Assembly (NCBI GenBank): GCA_024743075.1
Contig: JANSXG010000010.1
Span: 1 to 38,251 of the forward strand
Origin: a bacterium
GTDB lineage: Bacteria; Planctomycetota; Phycisphaerae; Phycisphaerales; UBA1924
Direction of reading: 5' to 3'
DNA length: 38,251 bases
The position numbers and the translations under genes were made by a program. This document shows, piece after piece, positions 1 to 7,606 of this stretch; positions within the stretch are counted from its first letter, which is position 1, and every line of letters starts with the position of its first letter. The notes beneath the pieces are model-generated. The model was given only the letters and a program-made list of their open reading frames with translations, did not search any database and was not told the origin of the DNA.

Positions 1-434
1 AGCATGAGGCCGGTGAGCGAGAAGAGGAAGAAAGCGTAGAACTCGCCGCGGTTGGAGCGGATGGCGTCGAAGGCTCGTCCGCTGGCGACGGAGGCCTCGT
101 AGTCGCGGTCGACCACTCCTGTCATGAGCATCGCGAGCAGGATGCCGACGATCGCGGTGAGCACCTTCACGAACCCGGAGAGGTTCGGGAGAAGCGAGGT
201 CTCCATCGCGGGCGAGGAGAACGCGGCGATGAGGCCCGCGACGGCCAGCGTGAGGATCGTGACCGGTCGGCACGCGTGGCGGACGCGCAGGTTCTTCGAG
301 AGCCCGAGCATCATGACCACGCACGCGCCGACGAACATGGCGAGTTCGGGCACGATGAACTTGAGCTTCTCGACGATGGCGGGTGTCTGCTCGGCGCCGG
401 TCTGGGCAAGCGTGTGCAGCAAGAGGTCGTTCAT
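1..434 (-). CDS. nuoN: NADH-quinone oxidoreductase subunit N (partial, C-terminus beyond window)
   Basis: N-terminal 144 residues of NuoN, an antiporter-like proton-pumping subunit in the membrane arm of respiratory complex I. The start ATG (complement 432-434) overlaps the nuoM stop in an ATGA junction, which fixes the start and implies translational coupling. The visible part begins MNDLLLHTLAQ, then has a hydrophobic helix around residues 28-44 (FIVPELAMFVGACVVMMLGL), a second (TILTLAVAGLIAAF) and a third (FVKVLTAIVGILLAMLMTG). This is followed by the RGEFYAFFLFSLTGLM stretch typical of NuoN. It is the last gene visible in the J-K-L-M-N operon. The identity rests on both position and the recognisable N-terminal helices; the conserved pump residues lie outside the window. 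Confidence 0.93.
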   Translation of the reverse strand, partial: MNDLLLHTLAQTGAEQTPAIVEKLKFIVPELAMFVGACVVMMLGLSKNLRVRHACRPVTILTLAVAGLIAAFSSPAMETSLLPNLSGFVKVLTAIVGILLAMLMTGVVDRDYEASVASGRAFDAIRSNRGEFYAFFLFSLTGLM

Positions 435-2101
435 CGGGTGGCCTCCTCGAACAGAACCGAGGGGGTGCGATCGACGGGCACGAGAGCGACGGTCATCGGA
501 TTGTTGGCGTCAGCGAGCGCGGGGTCCTCGCCCGTGTAGATGTCGATGGTCTGCTGGAGCGGTGCTTCGAGCGAGTCGGTGATCAGCTTCGGGTAGAGGC
601 CGAGCACGAGGCAGGGCACCGCCAATGCGACGCAGATGCCGATCTCGCGGGGCGAGAGGTCTTCGGGGAGCGGGCCGTGGTGCTCGTAGCCGTCGGGCTC
701 GCGGAAGGGGCCGAAGACGAGTTTGCCCATCATGAACAGCAGGTAGATGGCGGCGACGATCATGCCGGAACCGGCGATCGCGGCGTACCACGGTCCGAGG
801 GGGCCGAACGTGCCGCCGATGCCGTCGATGCCGTCGGCACCGGACTGGAAGGTCCCGATCAGGCAGAGGAACTCGGAGACGAAGCCGTTCAGGCCGGGCA
901 GGCCGACGGAGGCCATCGTGAAGAAGCCCATGAAGAACGCCCAGATGGGCATCTTGCGGGCGAGGCCGCCGAGGTCGTTGAACGACCGGGTGTGGTAGCG
1001 CTCGTACATCATGCCGATGCAGAAGAACAAGGCGCCGGTCGAAAGACCGTGGTTGATCATGTAGAGCACCGAGCCCTGCAGGCCGGTCATGTTCAGCGCG
1101 AACAGGCCAAGGATGCAGAAGCCGAGGTGGCTGACGGATGAGTAGGCGACGAGCTTCTTGACGTCGCGCTGCACCCAGCAGATCAGGCCCGCGTAGACGA
1201 TGCCGACGATCGCGAACACGGCGATGAGCCAGGCCCACTCGAGCACCGCGTCGGGCGCGAACGGCACGACGAAGCGAAGGATGGCGTACGTGCCGAGCTT
1301 GAGCAGGACACCCGCGAGGATGACCGAGCCGGCGGTCGGGGCTTCGGTGTGGGCCAGCGGCAGCCAGGTGTGAACAGGGAACAGCGGCACCTTCACGGCG
1401 AAGCCGGCCATCATCGCGAAGAGCACCAGCCCCTGCTGGCCGAGGGGCATCGCCTGCGCTGCCTGCTGGAGCACGGCGATGTCGAAGTTCCACTCACCGG
1501 CACCGGCGAAGGTCGCGGGGTCGAGGTTGAGATTGAACACCGCGACGTAGACCAGACCGGCGAGGGCGATGATGGAGCCGGTGAAGGTGTAGAGGAAGAA
1601 CTTGGTGGCGGCCTTCTTGCGGTTGGTCGAGCCGAAGCTGGAAATCAGCACGTACATGGGAACGAGCGTGAGCTCGAAGCACGCGTAGAAGAAGATGAGG
1701 TCGCGGGCGACGAAGACGCCGACCATGGCCGGGAAGAGGGCGGTGAGCCAGCCGTAGTACGACCGCTTGTTCTCGTTGATGGCGGTGGACGAGCCCCAGA
1801 CCATGAGCGGCTGGAGGAAGGCGGCGAGGATGATCAGCCACAGAGCGATCGCGTCAACGCCGGTGGACAGGGTCACGCCGAGGGCGGGGATGAGCGGGAT
1901 ACCCGACTCGGTGCCGAGCTGCATCGCGCCGGAGTTCGACCAGTCGAACTGTGCGGCGGCGACGAGGGCCAGCACCACGCCGATCAGCGACGAGATCATC
2001 GCGACGGTCTGCGCGGATTTCTCTGTGCGCATCGCGATGAGCACAGAGGCCGCGGCGGGGATCAGGATGAGCGACCACAGGATCACAGCGAGAACACCCA
2101 T
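431..2101 (-). CDS. nuoM: NADH-quinone oxidoreductase subunit M
   Basis: 556-residue NuoM, one of three Mrp-antiporter-like proton channels of complex I. About 14 hydrophobic helices are readable. Family landmarks include FFYACFELTLVPMYVLI (the helix with the essential Glu), FAVKVPLFPVHTWLPLAHTEAPTAGSVILAGVLLKLGTYAILR (the Lys- and His-bearing discontinuous helix region) and KKLVAYSSVSHLG. The start ATG lies inside the nuoL 3' end (19-nt overlap), with no clear Shine-Dalgarno of its own, so translation probably depends on nuoL. The stop overlaps the nuoN start. Length is slightly above the usual 490-510 residues because of a longer C-terminal tail with charged and proline-rich segments. I see no frameshift or missing landmark. 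Confidence 0.96.
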   Translation of the reverse strand: MGVLAVILWSLILIPAAASVLIAMRTEKSAQTVAMISSLIGVVLALVAAAQFDWSNSGAMQLGTESGIPLIPALGVTLSTGVDAIALWLIILAAFLQPLMVWGSSTAINENKRSYYGWLTALFPAMVGVFVARDLIFFYACFELTLVPMYVLISSFGSTNRKKAATKFFLYTFTGSIIALAGLVYVAVFNLNLDPATFAGAGEWNFDIAVLQQAAQAMPLGQQGLVLFAMMAGFAVKVPLFPVHTWLPLAHTEAPTAGSVILAGVLLKLGTYAILRFVVPFAPDAVLEWAWLIAVFAIVGIVYAGLICWVQRDVKKLVAYSSVSHLGFCILGLFALNMTGLQGSVLYMINHGLSTGALFFCIGMMYERYHTRSFNDLGGLARKMPIWAFFMGFFTMASVGLPGLNGFVSEFLCLIGTFQSGADGIDGIGGTFGPLGPWYAAIAGSGMIVAAIYLLFMMGKLVFGPFREPDGYEHHGPLPEDLSPREIGICVALAVPCLVLGLYPKLITDSLEAPLQQTIDIYTGEDPALADANNPMTVALVPVDRTPSVLFEEATR

Positions 2102-4485
2102 ACGACGAGGAGAATGATGCCGAGGCCGGCGGCCATGCCGGCGGCGTAACTATGGAGCACGCCGGACTGGAGCGGACGGATCGAGCGGGCGAACGCCTTG
2201 GGGAGCGACGAGATGCCGTCGACGAGCGCGCCGTCGATGAGCAACTTGTCGATGGCGTGGAAGATGTTTGCGAAGACCCAGAGCGGCAGGCGGATGGTCG
2301 CCTCGTAGAACTCGTCGACGTACCACTTGTTCTGCGCCCATCGCGGGAGAGGACCGAGCTTGGGAAGCAGCGCGTCGGCGCGGCTGGTCGCGGCCTGCGT
2401 GCGGTTGCCGATGAACAGGCCGGCGGGGCCCTTCGGGCCGTGGAGGTAAGCGGCGATGAGGATGCCGATGAGGCCGAAGACCGCGGAGATGTAGTACATC
2501 GCCTTGTGCGGGTCCATGCCGAGGATGGAGCCGGCTTCGACCTGATCGCGGACGGGCCACGCGTCGGCGGCGGGGACTTTGCCCTTCGCGGCACCGGCGG
2601 CTGCCGGTTCGTCGGCGAAACTGGCGGGCAGCACGACGGGATCCGCGGGCACGAGAACGGCGGTCTCGTTGCCGTGCTTGTCGGCGTGGCCGGCGGGGCT
2701 CTTGTAGAAGGCCGAAGACGAGTACAGCATGTCGCCGACCCAACCCTTGGACTTGTCGTTGCCGTCGGAGACGAAGTACGGGATGGCGGCGAGGATGGAG
2801 CCGATGGCGAGCACCGAGAGGACCAGATTGATAGCCCAGCCCGGCGGGTGCGGGTGGAAGTGGTCGGCGTGGTGGTCGCCGTGCTCTTCGACCGGGTGGT
2901 GCGACTCTTCGCCGGTTTCGTCGCTGTCGTGATCGTAGGCTTCGTCACCGGGCTCGTAGTGCTCGGGGCCGACGAAGACGCGGAAGAACACGCGGAAGGT
3001 GTAGTAGGCGGTGAGTCCGGCGGTGAAGAGCAGGATCCAGCCCATGAGGCCGGAGAAGTGGATGAGCGAGTCGGGCGTGTAGAACGCCTCGGCGAGGATC
3101 ATGTCCTTCGAGAAGTAACCGGCGGTGAGGGGCAGGCCGGCGAGGTTGATGCAGCCGACGAGCATGGCGACGGAGGTGATGCGCCAGCCGGGCTGGGACC
3201 AGAGGCCGCTGAGCTTGCGGAGGTCGAGCTGCCCGGCGAAGCCGTGCATGACGGCACCGCAGGCGAGGAACAGGGTTGCCTTGAAGAAGGCGTGGGTGAA
3301 GACGTGGTACGCGCCGCCGGTGGTGGTGAGGAAGCCGAGGCCGGCGAACATGTAACCGAGCTGCGACACCGTCGAGTACGCCATGATGCGTTTGATGTCG
3401 AACTGGGCCATGCCGATGGTGGCGGCGAGCAGCGCGGTGAAGGTGCCGATCCAGGCGACGGCGTGCAGGGCGTGCAGGTCCGGGTCCATGAGGAACAGCG
3501 GGAACATGCGCGCGATCATGTAGACGCCGGCGGTGACCATGGTGGCGGCGTGGATGAGCGCCGAGACCGGGGTCGGGCCTTCCATCGCGTCTGGGAGCCA
3601 GACGTAGAGCGGGAACTGGGCCGACTTGCCGAAGGCGCCGATCATGAGCAGGCAGGGGATGGCCCAGGACTGCCACATGGTTGCGAAGTCGAGCGGGCTG
3701 CCGGCGGCGTCGGTGCGTTCGGCGACGGCGCGGAAGAGTTCGTCGTATTGGACGGTGCCGAAGGTGGTGTAGATGAGGTAGAGGCCCAGCGCGAGGCCGA
3801 GGTCGCCGATGCGGTTGACGATGAAGGCCTTCTTGGCGGCGGCGACGGCTTCGGGCTTGGTGTAGAAGTAGCCGATCAGCATGTAGCTGCAGAGGCCGAC
3901 GCCCTCCCAGCCGAGGTAGAGCATGACGAGGTTGTCGCCGAGGACAAGGCAGGACATGGAGGCGACGAAGAGGCCGAAGGCGGCGAAGAAGCGGGCGTAG
4001 CCCTTGTCGCCGCTCATGTACTCGGAGGCGTAGAGGCAGATCATCGACCCGAGGAAGGTGACAAAGAGCATCCACAGGAACGAGAGGCCGTCGAAGTAGA
4101 AGCCGAAGTTCGCGATGAGGCTCTGCTCGCCGTCACCGGAATTCCAGGTGATGTTGATCCAGTCAAAGAGCGTGACGATCCACGCGGGCTTGCCCTGTCC
4201 GTTCCACATGAGGAAGCCGGAGAGGGTGAGGATGAACGAGAGGGCGAGGAAGCCGAGGACGAGGTAGGCGGGGCCTCGGCTCTTGCCGCTGGCCATGCCC
4301 TTTCGGGCGAGGAAGAGCAGGAGCAGGCAGATCAGCGCGGCGATGGCCGGGAGGACCGGGATCAGGCCGAGCCAGCCGGGGCCGCCCGATGATTCCTGAT
4401 ACGTGAACAGTGACTCCCCGCCGCTCGCACCGAGCAGCGTGGTGATGTTCATCAGATTCGAGGCGAGCTCCTGCACGGAGAACAC
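2083..4485 (-). CDS. nuoL: NADH-quinone oxidoreductase subunit L, long form with His-rich loop
   Basis: NuoL, the distal antiporter-like subunit of complex I with the long lateral helix. The core is classical: FFAAFGLFVASMSCLVLGDNLVMLYLGWEGVGLCSYMLIGY carries the conserved Glu region, WLPDAMEGPTPVSALIHAATMVTAGVYMIAR is the hallmark channel helix, and KRIMAYSTVSQLGYM follows. At 800 residues it is well above the usual 610-660. The extra length is a His/Asp/Glu-rich loop at about residues 512-545, then a polar Ala/Pro-rich stretch before the C-terminal helices. The start shown is GTG (complement 4483-4485); a GTG at 4476 or an ATG at 4452 are alternatives, because the GAGGAA just upstream sits very close to the first GTG. 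It overlaps nuoM by 19 nt and follows nuoK after 67 nt. Confidence 0.95.
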   Translation of the reverse strand: MFSVQELASNLMNITTLLGASGGESLFTYQESSGGPGWLGLIPVLPAIAALICLLLLFLARKGMASGKSRGPAYLVLGFLALSFILTLSGFLMWNGQGKPAWIVTLFDWINITWNSGDGEQSLIANFGFYFDGLSFLWMLFVTFLGSMICLYASEYMSGDKGYARFFAAFGLFVASMSCLVLGDNLVMLYLGWEGVGLCSYMLIGYFYTKPEAVAAAKKAFIVNRIGDLGLALGLYLIYTTFGTVQYDELFRAVAERTDAAGSPLDFATMWQSWAIPCLLMIGAFGKSAQFPLYVWLPDAMEGPTPVSALIHAATMVTAGVYMIARMFPLFLMDPDLHALHAVAWIGTFTALLAATIGMAQFDIKRIMAYSTVSQLGYMFAGLGFLTTTGGAYHVFTHAFFKATLFLACGAVMHGFAGQLDLRKLSGLWSQPGWRITSVAMLVGCINLAGLPLTAGYFSKDMILAEAFYTPDSLIHFSGLMGWILLFTAGLTAYYTFRVFFRVFVGPEHYEPGDEAYDHDSDETGEESHHPVEEHGDHHADHFHPHPPGWAINLVLSVLAIGSILAAIPYFVSDGNDKSKGWVGDMLYSSSAFYKSPAGHADKHGNETAVLVPADPVVLPASFADEPAAAGAAKGKVPAADAWPVRDQVEAGSILGMDPHKAMYYISAVFGLIGILIAAYLHGPKGPAGLFIGNRTQAATSRADALLPKLGPLPRWAQNKWYVDEFYEATIRLPLWVFANIFHAIDKLLIDGALVDGISSLPKAFARSIRPLQSGVLHSYAAGMAAGLGIILLVVWVFSL

Positions 4486-4552
4486 TTCCTCAGATCATGT
4501 CGCCTGTTTGGCGACGGGTGGTGACGGTCGGACCCGCCAGCGACGGGAGTCG

Positions 4553-4903
4553 CTAGCCCTTGAGCATGGCCCAGGCAGACGCGTCGAGCGTCTCCTTGCG
4601 CCGGAACAGAAGCACGACGAGCGCGAGCGCGAGGGCGGCCTCGGCGGCGGCAATCGTGAGCACGAAAATGACGAACACTTCCCCGTCGGGGTTGAAGTGG
4701 TACTTGCTGAACGCGATGAGTGTGATGCCGGCGGCCTGGAACATCATTTCCGTGCACAGGAACATGATGATGAGGTTGCGGCGCGCGAGGAACCCGATGA
4801 CGCCGAGGCCGAAGAGCACGCCGGCGACGAACAGGTAGTGGTACAGCTCGGCAAGCGGCATGCCCGCGGCGATGGTGTCCTGAGCCAGAGAGGCAATGGT
4901 CAT
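4553..4903 (-). CDS. nuoK: NADH-quinone oxidoreductase subunit K
   Basis: Small three-helix proton-path subunit of complex I, 116 residues (family usually about 100). Helix 1 is YHYLFVAGVLFGLGVIGFL. Helix 2 carries the conserved Glu in MFLCTEMMFQAAGITLIAF, and helix 3 carries the second conserved Glu in VFVIFVLTIAAAEAALALALVVLLFR. A polar N-terminal extension of about 16 residues (MTIASLAQDTIAAGMP) precedes helix 1. The ATG overlaps the nuoJ stop in an ATGA junction; nuoL follows after 67 nt. Membrane embedded, next to NuoJ and NuoA in known structures. Confidence 0.96.
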   Translation of the reverse strand: MTIASLAQDTIAAGMPLAELYHYLFVAGVLFGLGVIGFLARRNLIIMFLCTEMMFQAAGITLIAFSKYHFNPDGEVFVIFVLTIAAAEAALALALVVLLFRRKETLDASAWAMLKG

Positions 4904-6003
4904 GACGACGCGCCTCCCCCGGAGACCGAATCCATCTGATCGGTCGGGCCGGTATGGATACCAAGTTCGGCGGCGCGGGCGAGCTTCTCGTCTTCGCCGA
5001 TCTCGATCTGCTTGCGGGCGAGCACGACCGCGCCGAGCATCGCCATGAGCAGGATGACGCCGGCGATCTCGAGGGCGAGCGGGTGGCCAGCGATGAGCGA
5101 CCAGCCGACGGTGTCGAGGTTGGTGACGCGGACTTCGGGCGCGACGGCGAGGCGTACGGAGCCGCCCGCGCCGGATGCCGCGCGGAGGTCCGCGAGCGTG
5201 GTTCCGTCGCCGATGAGCAGTTTGGCAACCTGGCGATCCTCGGCCTCGGCGCGTTCGAGCAGGTCGCCGGCGGCTTCGGGGGTAACGGCGAGCGTCATCG
5301 TGCGAGAGGCGGCGTCGATGGTGTAGAGATCGCCGATTGCCTCCGTCTCGGGGCGTTCCATTTCCCGAAAGACGCGCTTGGCGTCGAGGTCGTCGAGCAC
5401 CTTGCCGGGGAGTTCGGCGAGGAGCATCTGCTGATCGGTCTCGTTGCCGGCGGGGCGGATCTCGGGAAGGCCCTGGGCGATCATGCCGGTGAGCACCGCG
5501 ACGATGGCGAAGCCCATTATGGTCGCCCAGAGCGGCTCGCGAGCGAGGGCGTCGTACGGACTGAGGGCACCGACCTCGGTTTCGGACGGGGCCTGGGTCG
5601 CGAGCATGATCACGAAGAGGTAGGTGATCAGGATCGCGCCGGCGTAGATGATGATGAGGGCGAAGGCCATGAATTCCGCGCCCATGAGCAGGTAGAGGGC
5701 GCTGGAGGCGAGGATGGTCAGGATGAAGTACAGCGCCGAATAGACCGGCTGTTGGTGGGTGACCACACGGATCGCTGAGAGGATCGCGATCGGGGCGAAG
5801 ATGTAGTAGTGCGGGTTGGGCAGGCCCGCGGCGTCGAGCCCACGCAAGGCGAGGGCGATGATGACGGCCCCGAAGCCGCCGGCGGCGAGGATGAGGCCGA
5901 TGAGCTGCGGATTCACCCGCTCACGCGGCAGCGCAAGCAGCACCCCGAGGGCGCCGATCGCGAGACCGACGTACAGAATGACTGGGTTAATCAGCAGGTC
6001 CAA
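4900..6003 (-). CDS. nuoJ: NADH-quinone oxidoreductase subunit J, enlarged
   Basis: First gene of the operon. A TTG start (complement 6001-6003) is chosen because GGAG lies 8 nt upstream and the encoded protein begins directly with a membrane helix; the open frame continues to 6174 but that stretch is Arg/Pro-rich and unlike protein. The 367 residues are about twice the usual 165-200. Residues 66-178 match normal NuoJ (IAILSAIRVVTHQQPVYSAL, then MAFALIIIYAGAILITYLFVIML with the flexible TM3 motif). Before this are two additional helices (residues 3-25 and 32-53). Between the fourth canonical helix and the last one (about 305-330) is a soluble insert of about 120 residues (179-298), partly acidic. 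The stop overlaps nuoK in ATGA. Confidence 0.92.
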   Translation of the reverse strand: MDLLINPVILYVGLAIGALGVLLALPRERVNPQLIGLILAAGGFGAVIIALALRGLDAAGLPNPHYYIFAPIAILSAIRVVTHQQPVYSALYFILTILASSALYLLMGAEFMAFALIIIYAGAILITYLFVIMLATQAPSETEVGALSPYDALAREPLWATIMGFAIVAVLTGMIAQGLPEIRPAGNETDQQMLLAELPGKVLDDLDAKRVFREMERPETEAIGDLYTIDAASRTMTLAVTPEAAGDLLERAEAEDRQVAKLLIGDGTTLADLRAASGAGGSVRLAVAPEVRVTNLDTVGWSLIAGHPLALEIAGVILLMAMLGAVVLARKQIEIGEDEKLARAAELGIHTGPTDQMDSVSGGGASS

Positions 6004-6317
6004 AGGGCCGACTCCGTCTGCGAAACGCGTGGAAAGACCGACGCGGACGCATCTTCTCGTGCCATTTCGCCCCTCGGTGCGGGACGCAAAACCGGGCCGG
6101 GAGGACACCCTCGCGACGCGGGTCAGGGGCGGAGGATAAGGCCCGCACTGGCTACCGGCAACCGATGCGGGCACCGGATTCGGGTCGGGGGTGAGTTTTC
6201 CCCATTGGTAATTCGACTACAAGATGTATTGCCTCTCTGCGGAGCGTCCACCACGACCAGCGTCGGGGCGCTGGGAGTCCCCTACCGCGATGGGCTCGCG
6301 CCGGGTACCCTCGTGTC
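6004..6317. other. Divergent intergenic region between nuoJ and pgsA
   Basis: About 314 bases with no convincing gene. It holds the candidate nuo promoter and, for the plus strand, two weak candidates for pgsA. One is TTGGTA (6205-6210) with TATTGC 16 nt later. The other is a TACCCT (6306-6311) that ends 6 nt before the pgsA ATG and would give a leaderless message. The A/T-rich patch at 6195-6235 stands out from the surrounding high GC. Confidence 0.4.
6133..6161 (-). promoter_or_regulatory. Candidate sigma70-type promoter for the nuoJKLMN operon
   Basis: On the minus strand TTGCCG (6161-6156) is followed after 17 nt by TATCCT (6138-6133). This would start transcription near 6126, leaving a leader of about 120 nt before the nuoJ TTG. 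Judged by eye only. Confidence 0.45.
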
Positions 6318-7001
6318 ATGGGCGCGAGGACCGAAGCAGAGACCGTCATCCCGCTGTTCGGACCGCCCGGACTGAAGGGTAAGTTCCCGAACGTGCTGAC
6401 GGCGGCGCGGCTGGTCTTCGCGACGGTGTTTTTCGTGGCGCTCGCCATGTTCGAGGCGATCGATACCGGCTCCACCCGCTGGACCCTGCCGCTGGCAATG
6501 GTGCTGTTCATCGTCGCGGCGATCACGGACTTTTTCGACGGCTACCTGGCCCGGAAATGGAACGCCGTCTCGGTGTTCGGTCGCGTGATGGATCCTTTCG
6601 CGGACAAGATCCTCGTGCTTGGGGCCTTCGTGATGCTGGCCGGTCCGAACTTCCGGTTCGACGCCGATGGGACGATGCTCAGCGGCGTCGCGCCGTGGAT
6701 GGTGGTCGTGATCATCGCGCGGGAACTGCTGATCACATCGCTGCGTGGGCTGTGCGAATCGCGGGGGATCAACTTCTCGGCGACGCAGGCGGGCAAGCTC
6801 AAGATGATCGCCCAGTCGGTGAGCGTGCCGCTGATCCTGATGCTGGCTTGGTTGGCGACGGGACGGGCGGGCGAGGCCGGATCGCTGGTCAGTGCGAACT
6901 TCTGGGTCGCGCTGGCGACGACACTGCTCACCGCGCTCTCGGCGGTGCCCTACCTCACGCGCGGCTTCGCGGCCCTGCGTCAACAGGCGGGCATCGCATG
7001 A
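6318..7001 (+). CDS. pgsA: CDP-diacylglycerol--glycerol-3-phosphate 3-phosphatidyltransferase
   Basis: Makes phosphatidylglycerophosphate from CDP-diacylglycerol and glycerol-3-phosphate in the inner membrane. The 227-residue protein carries the CDP-alcohol phosphotransferase signature DG-x2-AR-x8-G-x3-D-x3-D, read as DGYLARKWNAVSVFG then RVMDPFAD (about residues 75-100). Several hydrophobic helices surround it, and an N-terminal segment PNVLTAARLVFATVFF is typical of PgsA. It is directly followed, in an ATGA overlap, by pgpA, the next enzyme in the pathway. That pairing favours PgsA over other CDP-alcohol transferases such as PssA or cardiolipin synthase. No Shine-Dalgarno is visible upstream of the ATG. 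Confidence 0.92.
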   Translation: MGARTEAETVIPLFGPPGLKGKFPNVLTAARLVFATVFFVALAMFEAIDTGSTRWTLPLAMVLFIVAAITDFFDGYLARKWNAVSVFGRVMDPFADKILVLGAFVMLAGPNFRFDADGTMLSGVAPWMVVVIIARELLITSLRGLCESRGINFSATQAGKLKMIAQSVSVPLILMLAWLATGRAGEAGSLVSANFWVALATTLLTALSAVPYLTRGFAALRQQAGIA

Positions 7002-7555
7002 CGGATGCGCCGGGATTCAGCCACAAGAACAAGCACCGTGCGCCGGTGAAGCCCCTGAACGCGCCGACGCTCGCCCTGTCGACCTTTGGGCTCGGGTTCC
7101 TGCGCCCGGCGCCGGGGACGTGGGGATCGATGCCGCCGTGCGCGCTGGTGTTCGTGATGCTGCTGGCGGGTGCGGGGGCCGCGAGCGTGAACGGCGCGGT
7201 CGTGGGCGTGCTGCTCTTGAGTTCGATCGCGTGCGTTGTGTTCGGGCGGTACGCCGAGAAGCGCTTCGGGCTCAAGGACGCGCCGGAGGTCGTGGCCGAC
7301 GAGACGGCGGGTGTGTGCCTGGCGCTGCTCTTCTGGCCATCGTTGCCTTCGGGGTTCGTCGAGATTGCGGTCTACTGCGCCGCGGCGTTCGTGCTGTTTC
7401 GCATCAGTGACATCATAAAGCCGTGGCCTGCCGGTCGGCTGGAGAAGCTGCCGCAGGGCTGGGGCGTGCTCATGGACGACCTGATGGCGGGCGTGTACGC
7501 GATGCTCGCGATGCAGATCGGCTTGCGCGTGCTGCTCCCCGCTTTGGGCGCATGA
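6998..7555 (+). CDS. pgpA: Phosphatidylglycerophosphatase A
   Basis: Dephosphorylates phosphatidylglycerophosphate to phosphatidylglycerol, completing the step begun by pgsA. 185 residues, close to the family norm (about 160-175). All family blocks are visible: LSTFGLGFLRPAPGTWGS near residue 30, then DAPEVVADETAG (about 97-108), FRISDIIKPWPAGRLEKLPQGWG and VLMDDLMAGVYA, which supply the Asp/Glu metal ligands. Four hydrophobic helices. The start ATG overlaps the pgsA stop (ATGA), so the pair is a coupled two-gene operon. A strong inverted repeat follows 4 nt after the stop. Confidence 0.94.
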   Translation: MTDAPGFSHKNKHRAPVKPLNAPTLALSTFGLGFLRPAPGTWGSMPPCALVFVMLLAGAGAASVNGAVVGVLLLSSIACVVFGRYAEKRFGLKDAPEVVADETAGVCLALLFWPSLPSGFVEIAVYCAAAFVLFRISDIIKPWPAGRLEKLPQGWGVLMDDLMAGVYAMLAMQIGLRVLLPALGA

Positions 7556-7581
7556 AAACGCCCGGGAGCGGTGCCCGGGCG
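7556..7581. terminator. Hairpin between convergent pgpA and the dockerin protein gene
   Basis: Perfect 8-bp stem CGCCCGGG (7559-7566) / CCCGGGCG (7574-7581) with a 7-nt loop. On the minus strand it is followed by TTTT, so it best serves as the intrinsic terminator of the 7607-9256 gene. It also sits immediately after the pgpA stop and can act on that side as a stem without a U-tract. Confidence 0.7.
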
Positions 7582-7606
7582 CATCGAGGTAAACATCAGG
7601 TCGAGC

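Noticed and set aside
2152-4392. Long open frame antisense to nuoL (746 codons)
   Set aside because: Shadow frame of a high-GC gene: Glu/Gly/Asp/Ala-only composition, no domain, and nuoL is certain on the other strand. The same holds for long antisense frames over nuoM, lepA and glnN.
6004-6174. N-terminal extension of the nuoJ frame
   Set aside because: Arg/Pro-rich, no membrane character, and contains the likely promoter; TTG 6003 with GGAG fits better.
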